Shown: positions 8,135 to 16,622 of the stretch, piece by piece
Numbering within the stretch: the stretch's first letter is position 1
Layout: the number at the start of each line of letters is the position of its first letter
Assembly (NCBI GenBank): GCA_017540585.1
Contig: JAFYAT010000079.1
Location: forward strand, 1-36,990
Source: Bacteroidaceae bacterium
Lineage (GTDB): Bacteria > Bacteroidota > Bacteroidia > Bacteroidales > Bacteroidaceae
DNA: 36,990 nucleotides
Direction: 5' to 3'
The notes under the pieces: model-generated
The model's database searches: none
What the model saw: only the letters and a program-made list of their open reading frames with translations
Told to the model about the DNA's origin: nothing
Translations under genes and position numbers: made by a program

Positions 8135-8170
8135 AATCCTTTTGTGTTACCCTGTTGATGATTCTGTATC

Positions 8171-9748
8171 TTATCCAACAGTTTCGATTTCTTCTGTCAT
8201 GTTAATCTCATTGCCTTTGTTATCCTTGAACTTGTACTGAAGGAATCCCAAAGACTGGTCAGCAATGACTTTCAAACCGAAACCATATTTCATCTTCCAT
8301 CTGAACTTGAGGCTGAAGAGTCCCTTGTTGATGTAAGCGGAAACGTATGGATGGACATAGAGCTTGAATTTCTTCATTCCAAGATTATTGACGACATAGT
8401 CTATCTTGTTCTCCAGCGTGTCTGTAAAGAGGATTGACGACTTGATTGTTCCCTTGCCGAAACATGTAGGACAAGTCTCCTCCACATGGACATCCATAGC
8501 CGGGCGCACTCTCTGACGGGTAATCTGCATGAGACCAAATTTGCTGAGAGGTAGAATGTTGTGCCTTGCACGATCATTCTTCATCAACTCCGTCATGTGC
8601 TCATAGAGCTTCTGTCTGTGCTCTGCCGAATCCATGTCGATAAAGTCAACCACAATGATACCTCCCATGTCTCGGAGTCGAAGCTGGCGAGCCAACTCTT
8701 CGGCTGCACCCATGTTCACCTCAAATGCGTTGGCTTCCTGACCGTCAACGCCACGTGAACGATTACCACTGTTCACATCGACCACATGGAGGGCTTCGGT
8801 ATGCTCAATCACGAGATAAGCACCTCGCTTGTAACTTACAGCCTTGCCCAGTCCTGACTTTATCTGTTTGGTGACAGAGAAATTGTCGAATATCGGAACC
8901 TCTCCCTTGTAGAGCTTTACTATGTTCTCTCTCTCTGGAGCAATGAGCGACACATATTTCTTTACTTCCTTGTACACCTCTGCATTGTTCACATGAATGC
9001 TTTCGTATGAGGGATTGAAGAGGTCACGTAGCATTGATACTGTTCTTCCCGTCTCTTCGTGTACGAGTACTGGGAGGTCTGTGCTCTGCTGTATCTTGTT
9101 GATAGCATCATTCCAGTTTTCTATCAGCACAGACAACTCGTTGTTCAGTTCAGCCGCCCTCTTTCCTTCAGCCACCGTACGCACAATCACACCAAACTGA
9201 CGTGGCTTGATGCTCTGGATGAGCTGTTTCAGTCTTGTTCTTTCTTCCTTGGACTTAATCTTGGATGATACGGATACCTTGTCTGTAAAAGGTATAAGAA
9301 CAAGGAAACGTCCAGCAAAGGATATCTCTCCCGTAAGTCGTGGTCCTTTGGTGTTAATCGGTTCCTTAGTGATTTGTACCATCACCTCCTGTCCTACTTC
9401 AAGAACATTCTGTATGCTTCCTCCTTTCTCAAGGTCTGGCTGCTTGCCTGCCTTGTGCATAGGAGCAAGTTTTTTCTTGTCGCTTGCAACTTGTCTCACA
9501 TATTTCTCGAGAGAGAGAAACTGTGTTCCTAAATCCTGGTAGTGCAGAAATGCCTCACGCTCATGACCGACATCAACGAAACATGCATTAAGCGCAGGCA
9601 TGATTTTCTTTACCTTTCCTGCGTAGATGTTGCCCACGGAGAACTTGGAGTCCTGACCTTCTTTCTGGAATTCCACCAGTCTCTGGTCTTCAAGGAGTGC
9701 AATGGTTACTTCCTTGGGCTGAACGTCGATAATAAGTTCGCTTGTCAT
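8171..9748 (-). CDS. rng: Ribonuclease E/G family endoribonuclease
   Basis: Single-strand-specific endoribonuclease of the Rne/Rng family, acting in rRNA and mRNA processing in the cytoplasm. At 525 residues it is G-type, without the long E. coli RNase E tail. The N-terminal segment (TSELIIDVQP...VEF) leads to an S1-like RNA-binding domain (about 35-130: GNIYAGKVKKIMPALNACFVDVG). The catalytic DNase I-like region has GGIIVVDFIDMD, with Mg2+-binding Asp residues, and CPTCFGKG is the Zn-link tetramer motif. It may share a transcript with the small COX24-like gene upstream: 154 nt lie between them with no evident terminator. Confidence 0.95.
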   Translation of the reverse strand: MTSELIIDVQPKEVTIALLEDQRLVEFQKEGQDSKFSVGNIYAGKVKKIMPALNACFVDVGHEREAFLHYQDLGTQFLSLEKYVRQVASDKKKLAPMHKAGKQPDLEKGGSIQNVLEVGQEVMVQITKEPINTKGPRLTGEISFAGRFLVLIPFTDKVSVSSKIKSKEERTRLKQLIQSIKPRQFGVIVRTVAEGKRAAELNNELSVLIENWNDAINKIQQSTDLPVLVHEETGRTVSMLRDLFNPSYESIHVNNAEVYKEVKKYVSLIAPERENIVKLYKGEVPIFDNFSVTKQIKSGLGKAVSYKRGAYLVIEHTEALHVVDVNSGNRSRGVDGQEANAFEVNMGAAEELARQLRLRDMGGIIVVDFIDMDSAEHRQKLYEHMTELMKNDRARHNILPLSKFGLMQITRQRVRPAMDVHVEETCPTCFGKGTIKSSILFTDTLENKIDYVVNNLGMKKFKLYVHPYVSAYINKGLFSLKFRWKMKYGFGLKVIADQSLGFLQYKFKDNKGNEINMTEEIETVG

Positions 9749-9902
9749 TTTGCTTTTGATTGTTTACTGCCGCAAATGTTGATTATCGCCAATTGCGGCT
9801 CGTCGTGACTAAAAAAGACAAACCTTAAAGCAGACATCCTTATGTGTGAGGACTTCTGACTCTAACAGTTTGCCTTTTCCTTTCGTCCTGCTGAGCAGTT
9901 GA

Positions 9903-9992
9903 CTACTTGCTCTTGTGACGATTCTTTCTCAGTCTCTTCTTACGCTTGTGAGTAGAGATCTTGTGTCTTTTCTTCTTCTTACCGTTTGGCAT
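9903..9992 (-). CDS. AURKAIP1/COX24-type 29-residue basic protein
   Basis: The reading frame is MPNGKKKKRHKISTHKRKKR followed by LRKNRHKSK. More than half the residues are Lys, Arg or His. This matches the very short basic proteins of Bacteroidetes placed in the AURKAIP1/COX24 family, related to the mitochondrial ribosomal protein mS38. Inference: it binds rRNA in the small ribosomal subunit. A -7 motif (TATATTTG) lies about 95 nt upstream. The gene is too short for standard ORF cut-offs. Confidence 0.85.
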   Translation of the reverse strand: MPNGKKKKRHKISTHKRKKRLRKNRHKSK

Positions 9993-10087
9993 AGTCCTTG
10001 AAAATTAAATTGTTTATAATAATTTTTACTATATCTCTCATTTGACTGACGAAGCGGGCAAGCATACCCTTTTCATCTTTCAGCTTG

Positions 10088-10095
10088 CAAATATA
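10088..10095 (-). promoter_or_regulatory. -7 element upstream of the COX24-like gene
   Basis: TATATTTG on the minus strand matches the -7 consensus; the -33 region has only TTTC. It implies a leader of roughly 90 nt before the start at 9992 and may also drive the RNase gene. Confidence 0.5.
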
Positions 10096-10302
10096 CTACA
10101 TTTTGCCAACATGAAGAAATTTTTTTTCGAAAATATATCATTCTTACTCGTCTCCCCCACATTTTGAATAACAAAACATGAAGAATGGCAAATGGGAAAA
10201 GACAAAAGAAGGAAGACAGACAAAGAATTATAGTCACCCTCACAAAACCAACTGATTTTGGAACAAATCGCCCCCTATAACTTAGAATAAGCGAGAGACA
10301 CA

Positions 10303-13182
10303 TTACTTTTTCTTTACTGGGCTCTTATTAAATCTATAGCTTGTGGAGAAGAGGACATAAGCTGGGAGTGAGACAGCATGAGTCTCACGTATGCCTCGCT
10401 CGTTAGTGACGTATGCGAGTGACTTGTACTGATGCAGGATGTCGATGGCAGAAAGTTTGAGGACCACCTTGCCCTTCAGGATTGACTTAGACACATTGGC
10501 GTCCCAGATGAATGACACCTTGTTAAGTTCGTCATTTGAATATCCGTCACGTTTAACGACATCCACTCCAGTCTTGAAATCAAGGAATGAGAAGTTACCC
10601 GATACATAAAAACTTGTGCGGTACGCTATTGCATCCTCGTAACTCACATTCGCCCTGTTGTTGAATGACTTGTCCCATGAGATGCTTGCGGTAAAATCAA
10701 CCCATAATTTTTTATCTAACATACGTGCTACAAACGTCAATGGGATTTCTGAATGAAGTCCGTTGTTATTCACCATCTGGGCAGAGCCTGTCTCCTCGTC
10801 AACGATGGAGTTCTTCATCTTGTTGAACAATGAGTACATTCTCCACCTGAATATAAACTTGAGGTCCTGGAAATAATGTTCACCAGTTAGCCTTGAGCTG
10901 ATATTCCATGTGCCATTCACATTTTCTGGTTTATTATTATACACACCTGTCAATGCGTTATAGCTATATGTATTTATAATCCTGTCTAAGAACATTGTAT
11001 AATCTAATTCATACCGCAAGAAACCATTTTTCCGATTATTTATCGCCCTGTACCATGAAAAGTTTGATGTCCATGCAGACGAGTTCTTCAGATTACCGTT
11101 TCCTGAGAATATGTTTATCCTGTCTGATGTGACAGGCAATTCAATCATCATGAGCGGGTCTGTAATGTTATGTTTCAAAGAAGTTGATATGGTGTAACGC
11201 CATTTTTCCGAAGTTGACAGGTTGTCATACAATCTCTTTATGGAAAACGATACGGATGGGTCCACGAAGAATGGAGTCTGCTCAATACACCTGTCAACGA
11301 CAGACCTGTTGTAATAAGTCTTTCTGTCAACAAAAGTGCAAGGTATTGACCAGTCAAAATTAGTAAACGTCATCTCTCCGCCAGGCATGCTGAATCGACT
11401 ATAGTGATAGTCAACACCAGCAACATAGACATTCTCCTTTGTCTTTTTGTCATAACTGTTATCTATGTCTATGGCAGCGGAATTGATGTCTGTTATCGTC
11501 TCGTTGTCCTTGTCATCATTATGTCTGTATCTGACGAAAGCAGACATTCCTGCACGTGAGAACAGGCGACAGAACTTGTATGTGAGGTCGGCATTTACTC
11601 CAATATGCGTACTTGGCTTATCAATATATTCCATCACATCCTGACGTGAATACTCCGGACGGAAAAGAAGATAATTGTCCGTACGGTCATTGTCAAAAGT
11701 CCTCTTGGTATAATCCACACCAGCATTGAAGTCAATGATATCGGCATCGAACACTTTTCTTGATACATTGAAAGACTGCGAAGCCTCGTATGTCTTTGTC
11801 TTGCCTGCATTGGTACGTCTGCGTGCATTCAGCATCAGCGTGTCGTTGACGGACACTCCGAGGTTATAGAGCGAATCAAGCATTCCTATACCATCCTGCC
11901 ATATATTGCGTCGTGAGTTGGAATATCGTTCCTCATTGGTATTCTTTGAGTCATTGACGCTGAACTTAGTCTTGCTCTCAAGCCAGAAAGGTTTCTTGAG
12001 TGTGAAATGATTATTGGCATTGAATCCTATGTTCTTATCAACATTTGAGTATCTGCTGACGCTGAATGTACTCTTGTCATCACCAAGAAATGTCTCCTGA
12101 TACTCATCGCTTCCAGCATCGGTCTTTTTGCGAAGCACCTCAAGCGTGAGGACGTTCTTACAGTCATGATGCTCATAAAGACGCTCAGCAAGAAGTCGCT
12201 TGCTGTCCGTCCTTCCGTTGCGAGGCTGACCACCTGTAATGTAACCGCCAAGAGTATAGTCATCCATATTCAGGTTGTTTGCTCCTCCCACAATGGTAAA
12301 ACGTGTGTGGTCGGTAAAGCGAAGTCCGAACAGACGGGCAAGGTAGCTGTCCTCTGTTCCTGCGCCAAGCTCCACATTAGCCATATAGCCCTTGCTGTAT
12401 TCCTTCTTAAGATAGACATCCATCACAAAGTCCTTAGGGGCATCCTTGTCATTAAGCGCAACAGCCTTGTCGGTAGTACGGTCATACACCTTTATATCCT
12501 TCACCGTATAATAAGGTAGATTCTCGAGCATCATCCTGTTATTGCCACGGAAGAAGTCCTTACCATTGAGAAGAAGGTTGTCAATCTTCCTACCGTTGAC
12601 AAAGATTTCGCCATTCTTGTTCAGTTCCACACCTGGCAACTGCTTGATAAGAGCATCGAGCATACTACCGTCTGCCACATTGAAAGCATCTGCATTATAC
12701 ACTATTGTATCACCCTTGTATAACACCTTCACCTTTGTAGCCACCACACTCACGTCATCAAGCATCCTGTCGAGGAACGAGTTACGACGCTTCACAAGGA
12801 TATCAGGCACTTCCACACGTGTCATCTTGCCAATGTGCTTTAGTGAAAGGTTGGTGTATGTCGTATAGTAATCAGGATGCTCCACCTTGATTATGTACGA
12901 TTTTACCGATTTGTTTTTCCCTATTTCAAAATCGTATGAAGCATCAATGCCATTTGTACCACCATGCATAAAGTTACCAATGTACGTTGGTGACTCACCT
13001 ATCACGGTACTGTCCTTATCCATAAGGGTGACCTTGGCATCCTTTATACCAGCACCGGTGAAATTGTCATAGACATAACCTAAAATAAGGAGAGGCGTAC
13101 TCTTATCCTGAGCACGAATAACCGCATGGAAAAATATTCCCATGGCCATAGCAATTGAAAAGAATAGTTTTTTAATGTTCAT
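10303..13182 (-). CDS. Outer-membrane beta-barrel protein with carboxypeptidase-like domain
   Basis: The start is set at 13182 (MNIKKLFFSIAMAMG), which gives a signal peptide ending near AVIRAQ; the upstream in-frame ATG would bury it. The 959-residue protein has a carboxypeptidase-regulatory-like/TTR domain first (LILGYVYDNFTGAGIKDAKV). A TonB-plug-like segment follows (GDTIVYNADAF...SMLDALIKQLPGVELNKNGEIFVNGR, with LLLNGKDFF). A long beta-barrel ends in an aromatic strand (LFSTSYRFNKSP). This is the 'outer membrane beta-barrel family' (OMP_b-brl type), related to but distinct from classical SusC receptors. Substrate unknown; no SusD partner is next to it. It has its own promoter at 13275-13306. 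Confidence 0.85.
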   Translation of the reverse strand: MNIKKLFFSIAMAMGIFFHAVIRAQDKSTPLLILGYVYDNFTGAGIKDAKVTLMDKDSTVIGESPTYIGNFMHGGTNGIDASYDFEIGKNKSVKSYIIKVEHPDYYTTYTNLSLKHIGKMTRVEVPDILVKRRNSFLDRMLDDVSVVATKVKVLYKGDTIVYNADAFNVADGSMLDALIKQLPGVELNKNGEIFVNGRKIDNLLLNGKDFFRGNNRMMLENLPYYTVKDIKVYDRTTDKAVALNDKDAPKDFVMDVYLKKEYSKGYMANVELGAGTEDSYLARLFGLRFTDHTRFTIVGGANNLNMDDYTLGGYITGGQPRNGRTDSKRLLAERLYEHHDCKNVLTLEVLRKKTDAGSDEYQETFLGDDKSTFSVSRYSNVDKNIGFNANNHFTLKKPFWLESKTKFSVNDSKNTNEERYSNSRRNIWQDGIGMLDSLYNLGVSVNDTLMLNARRRTNAGKTKTYEASQSFNVSRKVFDADIIDFNAGVDYTKRTFDNDRTDNYLLFRPEYSRQDVMEYIDKPSTHIGVNADLTYKFCRLFSRAGMSAFVRYRHNDDKDNETITDINSAAIDIDNSYDKKTKENVYVAGVDYHYSRFSMPGGEMTFTNFDWSIPCTFVDRKTYYNRSVVDRCIEQTPFFVDPSVSFSIKRLYDNLSTSEKWRYTISTSLKHNITDPLMMIELPVTSDRINIFSGNGNLKNSSAWTSNFSWYRAINNRKNGFLRYELDYTMFLDRIINTYSYNALTGVYNNKPENVNGTWNISSRLTGEHYFQDLKFIFRWRMYSLFNKMKNSIVDEETGSAQMVNNNGLHSEIPLTFVARMLDKKLWVDFTASISWDKSFNNRANVSYEDAIAYRTSFYVSGNFSFLDFKTGVDVVKRDGYSNDELNKVSFIWDANVSKSILKGKVVLKLSAIDILHQYKSLAYVTNERGIRETHAVSLPAYVLFSTSYRFNKSPVKKK

Positions 13183-13274
13183 CGTTTTTAAAATTGTTTT
13201 CCTTGGCTGTGTTCTCATGAATCTAAAGGCATGAGGGGGCAGCATGGGGGATTGTTTTAGGTTTCTTTGTCAGA

Positions 13275-13306
13275 CAAAGATACATCTTTTACATCTTTCC
13301 CCAAAA
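13275..13306 (-). promoter_or_regulatory. Promoter of the outer-membrane barrel gene
   Basis: TTTTG (13302-13306), a 19-nt spacer, then TATCTTTG (13275-13282) on the minus strand: a full match to the Bacteroidetes consensus. The leader is about 85 nt. Confidence 0.85.
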
Positions 13307-13411
13307 TATTCAGAAGAAATTCTGTACCATTCGATACACTTTTTTGAAAAATAAAATGGAATCTGAACAGAACAAACAAAAACAAATTGTCACTTCATAT
13401 TCCTCCGACAA

Positions 13412-13445
13412 TCCTTCGATAAGGGTTCGTTAACCATTCGTAATT
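13412..13445. repeat. CCTTCGTTAACC-type repeat, copy 1
   Basis: CCTTCGATAAGGGTTCGTTA followed by ACCATTCGTAATT resembles the stretch at 25582-25613 (CCTTCGTTAACCCTTCGGTA and on). Both precede short ...ATCA(C)AAGT... segments, so the similarity extends past the core. Confidence 0.5.
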
Positions 13446-13555
13446 TTCTCGAGACATCACAAGTAACAAAAAGAAAGTGGATGTTCGTTAGCAAATAGCA
13501 TTATGACAAAGCCTATATTTGTATGTGCGAAGAGAAAATTTTCCTGCATCACGAA

Positions 13556-13591
13556 GGAAAATAATTTTGTACGCGTACAAAATTATTTTCC
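13556..13591. repeat. 36-bp perfect palindrome
   Basis: GGAAAATAATTTTGTACG is followed immediately by its exact reverse complement, centred on GTACGCGTAC. A second TACGCGTACA follows directly at 13592-13601. There is no T tract, so it is not an ordinary terminator. It could be a protein-binding site, a cruciform, or the core of a mobile repeat. Confidence 0.9.
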
Positions 13592-14589
13592 TACGCGTAC
13601 AAAAAAAATGCCCATTTTCCATCGACTTTATGCTGACAGCGATCAAAAGGATTGCAAAGAAAGTAAATTGCCCAAAAAAGTAGCATTATGTCACAACGAA
13701 GTAAACAAGAAAGTGTCATCGTGTCAAAAAGCACGAACCGAAGGAAAAGCGAAGGATTCCCGAACAAAACCCGAAGGATTCCCGATGTATCATTATGTCA
13801 TTCAAGTTTCACAAGCGTTTCTCATAGTGTAATTGGCTTCGCCGAGCTAAAGGTTCGTGGTAAAGACATCACCCACACGAATTATTGTAGTTCTTTAAAA
13901 ACAAAGTTTGCCCCTCCTAATCACGGAGTGGCAAAACCTTTTATCCAATTCTTGAGACTGACGCTTCAGAGAAGAATGAAGGACGGGAATTTTCAGAAAG
14001 TAATTTTAAACTTAGTAAAAGTTTTTTTTAGAACACTGCAAAGGTATGTACTTTGACACTAACATTTTTTCACTCTGAACGCAAAAATGTCTTATTTTTA
14101 TATTCTAACGTAACATTATTGTCTTAAAAACATGTAACGAACATCTATTTACCATAGGCAAATTTCCATATCCTGTCCAAAAACAGAACATGCCGACAGA
14201 CATATTAACCAACGAATAGTCGAAAGTGGCGAAAAGCAGCAAAATAATAACATAAACAAACTTAGACTCCCCTTTTACTTACAATTTTCATTCCGACACA
14301 CGTATTTTTTTATCAAAATACACAAAACAAGGATAAAATCATAATAGGTACTCATGACACACTTAGTAGTAAAAAGCAATCTTACCACCAAAATAAATGG
14401 TGTACAAAAGACAACAAATCAACATTTTATATTGAGTGTACATTTAACATTCTCGTTTTGCACACTTTTTCCGCACAATAATATATTTAAAAAAATCTAT
14501 TTGTGAAAACGACATAAGAAACACACATCAAATTCTGACAAATGAAATATGTTGCGTCTAAAATGCAAACAACTTTTGTAAAAACAGCA

Positions 14590-14597
14590 TATCTTTG
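14590..14597 (+). promoter_or_regulatory. -7 element in the gene-free region
   Basis: TATCTTTG followed by CAGTGTC is a typical Bacteroidetes start region, but TTTTG lies only 11 nt upstream. It faces the terminator at 15003-15037. Confidence 0.4.
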
Positions 14598-14845
14598 CAG
14601 TGTCAAAAAACAAAAACAGTTTACAATACTATTAAGTTTTTAGACACAAAAAAATGAGAATCTAAACAACAGGTTCTTCACAAATAAAAAATGATGCTTT
14701 TCATTGTTAGATATACGGGATTTTCAAGAAACATTTTTTGTACGGGATTTTTTGAATGAATAAAGTGAACAAGAAAAGAACAAGAGAGTAAAAAAAAGTA
14801 GCAAGTGATTGCGAAAGTCTTGGTAAAAGTTTTCAAAGGTATAAG

Positions 14846-14890
14846 ATTGGGGATATATAGCATATCAATCGGGGATATAGCATATTAATA
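14846..14890. repeat. Two tandem copies of a 21-23 bp unit
   Basis: ATTGGGGATATATAGCATAT is followed by ATCGGGGATATAGCATATTA. The copies differ by a TA insertion and two substitutions. Confidence 0.7.
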
Positions 14891-15002
14891 TTGGTTAGTT
14901 ATTACGGGTTATTAATAATGATTGTAAAAAGGGTTCGTTAGTTTATATTTCTCTCAATAGGTAAACACAATATATTAAGTATTAAGTTAGATGTTAGTTC
15001 GG

Positions 15003-15037
15003 TACGCACTGCTCGCGCGAGTAGTGCGTATTTTTTT
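15003..15037 (+). terminator. Strong Rho-independent terminator
   Basis: ACGCACTGCTCGC pairs with GCGAGTAGTGCGT (one G-U pair) and is followed by a seven-T run on the plus strand. No plus-strand protein gene precedes it, which is the main support for a transcript in this region. Confidence 0.85.
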
Positions 15038-15047
15038 ATATAAACTA

Positions 15048-15096
15048 TCCGCCCCCCTCCCCCGCCCTCCCCCATATATGGGGAGGGAGAAGTTAC
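15048..15096. repeat. C/G-rich hairpin segment
   Basis: CCGCCCCCCTCCCCCGCCCT is followed by CCCCCATATATGGGGAGGG, a hairpin of CCCTCCCC with GGGGAGGG. It resembles the CCCTCCCTACATGGAGGG stretch at 29530 and the CCGCCCTCCCCAAGGGGCGG stretch at 31995. These are probably dispersed intergenic repeats. Confidence 0.5.
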
Positions 15097-15142
15097 CATA
15101 GATACATAGAGAAGTTACATAACAAAATCTCTATATTTCAAT

Positions 15143-15176
15143 CCGGATGGGCGCCCCCTTTGGGGGCTGGGGGGCT
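15143..15176 (-). repeat. GC-rich 3'-end repeat, copy 3
   Basis: On the minus strand it reads AGCCCCCAGCCCCCAAAGG-like sequence ending in GGGCGCCCATCCGG. It begins directly after the TAA stop of the DUF4374 gene, in the same sense as copies 1 and 2 relative to their genes. Confidence 0.75.
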
Positions 15177-16547
15177 TTACTGCTCAACTACAGAGAGACG
15201 ATTGAAATAGAAGCCAGCCTCAAGACGTGCACCGAGAGAGACAGTACCAGTCTTGCTGTCATACACATAGATACGTGGCGAACCATACTTAGCTTCTTCC
15301 GGATTAACTCCGATATATGCCTTGCCTCCAAGTGTCGCAACACGGTCTGTGAAAGAGCCGCATGATGCAGGAAGTGTAGCACCATCGTATGAAAGCTCTG
15401 TATATGTATTTGACGCAATATCATAGATATAATAGAAGCTGTTGAAACTATTCTGTCCCCAACCACCTTCGTAGATAATATTCTCTGCTACGAGACCAGC
15501 CTTAGCAGGATTAGTTACATAGAGCACACACTTATTGTTACCGATGTAATCAGCTGTAAGTATCTTACCGAAAGCCTCTTCATTGATTCCAAGGTAAGAA
15601 GCATCAGCTTCCATCTTCTTGTCATTAACACGGACAAGTGAGCCATACTGTTGTGAGTCTTTCTCTGATTCAGGTATCTGAGTACCACAGGCAATGTAGA
15701 GATTCTGGTTGTCATCAAAGAACATCTTGTCCTGCTGAAGTTCTCCGTATGCTGTTCCAGCCATTTCATCTACACGAGTCTCATGATATACATTCTTGAT
15801 TTGCATCGTTGTAGCATCGACAAAAGCAATGAAGAATCCCTTCACAGGCTTTGTACTTGCATCAGTATAGCAATAGATGATTGTGTTGTCTGACTTACGG
15901 TATGTAGCAAGACCACTTGTACAGAATGCATTTACATCCTCATTGCAATACTTCTTAGTAGCAGCAGTAAGGTCAAGTTTACCCTCTGTCTTGACACTAA
16001 GAGCATCACCATCAACAAGTTTAGTCCACATAATCTCATTATCACTATATTTTGACTTACGGTTCACACTACGGTTTGCTCCAATGAAGACAAGGGTGTC
16101 GTTTGCAATCCACGCATGAGTATATTGACGTTCGAGGAATGAGTTGGTTGCAAACTCATGACGTGCAACAGGCTCAACGCCAGTATTTGATACGGTATAT
16201 TTTCCAAAATAAGTATTCTTCAGAGGTGAAGCCTCATAGTAATACTTACCCTTGATAATTGATTCTGCATTGATATCATTAGAAACATCTGCTCCGATAC
16301 CCTTCAGAGTGATTTCAGCATCAGGATTAGATAATTCATCTATTGACACACTACGAATAAGAGTAGATGTTACACCTGTTGATGACATACCCGTAGTTGC
16401 ACCAACGCTCACGAGCAAGTCAAAATGATATGACTCAACCGGGTCAGTGACATGATTAGGAGTGTCATCGTCCTCAGAACAAGACACAAAGCCTGTGCCA
16501 ATACTCATTGCAGCAAAGGCTGCAAACATGTACTTTAATGTTTTCAT
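15177..16547 (-). CDS. DUF4374 surface lipoprotein, TonB-receptor partner
   Basis: This 456-residue protein has a lipobox GFVSC (Cys23) followed by SEDDD, an acidic tail of the kind linked to surface export of Bacteroidetes lipoproteins. The repeated blade-like strands (FIAFVDATTMQIKNVY, LYIACGTQIP, FYYIYDIASNTYTEL, PRIYVYDSKTGTV) suggest a beta-propeller, in line with DUF4374. As I recall, family members such as Bacteroides XusB bind siderophores with a TonB receptor. Here the gene is second in an operon whose leader is a cobalamin riboswitch, so a role in capturing a corrinoid, analogous to BtuG, is more likely. It lies 75 nt after the receptor gene. No PepSY gene follows. Confidence 0.83.
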   Translation of the reverse strand: MKTLKYMFAAFAAMSIGTGFVSCSEDDDTPNHVTDPVESYHFDLLVSVGATTGMSSTGVTSTLIRSVSIDELSNPDAEITLKGIGADVSNDINAESIIKGKYYYEASPLKNTYFGKYTVSNTGVEPVARHEFATNSFLERQYTHAWIANDTLVFIGANRSVNRKSKYSDNEIMWTKLVDGDALSVKTEGKLDLTAATKKYCNEDVNAFCTSGLATYRKSDNTIIYCYTDASTKPVKGFFIAFVDATTMQIKNVYHETRVDEMAGTAYGELQQDKMFFDDNQNLYIACGTQIPESEKDSQQYGSLVRVNDKKMEADASYLGINEEAFGKILTADYIGNNKCVLYVTNPAKAGLVAENIIYEGGWGQNSFNSFYYIYDIASNTYTELSYDGATLPASCGSFTDRVATLGGKAYIGVNPEEAKYGSPRIYVYDSKTGTVSLGARLEAGFYFNRLSVVEQ

Positions 16548-16622
16548 TGTAAAATATTTTATAATAATTGTTAATAAAACTCATACGTGTTTTGCAAATA
16601 TGAAAGTTACATAATTGCAAAC

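Larger units (their letters stand above)
13310..15002. other. Long gene-free, repeat-rich stretch
   Basis: No credible protein gene is visible. Open frames of 109 and 122 codons here have no recognisable domain and run across palindromic and directly repeated DNA. Visible features: CCTTCG..GGTTCGTTAACC repeat (13412-13445), a 36-bp perfect palindrome (13556-13591), GAAGGATTCCCGA direct repeats (13750-13785), and ACACTGCAAAGGTA near 14034 facing TATCTTTGCAGTGT near 14590. At 14846-14890 there are GGGGATATA..GCATAT direct repeats. It may be the remnant of an inserted element. Confidence 0.6.
14605..15037 (+). ncRNA. Candidate non-coding transcript
   Basis: Bounded by the TATCTTTG site and a strong terminator, this 430-nt stretch has only tiny open frames: 22 codons starting MMLFIVRY and 11 codons starting MNKVNKKR. 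A GTGTC...GACAC pairing closes a possible hairpin near the 5' end. Transcription is inferred only from the two boundary signals. Confidence 0.3.

Noticed and set aside
8017-8178. 54-codon N-terminal extension of the first radical SAM-associated lipoprotein
   Set aside because: It contains the promoter and a terminator hairpin and would hide the lipoprotein signal; the paralogue starts at the equivalent of 8016.
10073-10303. 76-codon minus-strand frame next to the barrel gene
   Set aside because: It contains the -7 element of the COX24-like gene and has no recognisable feature.
13503-14056. Two overlapping plus-strand open frames (109 and 122 codons)
   Set aside because: They span a perfect palindrome and direct repeats, show no domain or signal, have no promoter, and their composition looks like translated non-coding DNA.
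13310-15176. CRISPR array or insertion sequence in the repeat-rich gap
   Set aside because: Repeats are few, irregular and not separated by unique spacers of even size, and no transposase or cas gene is present.
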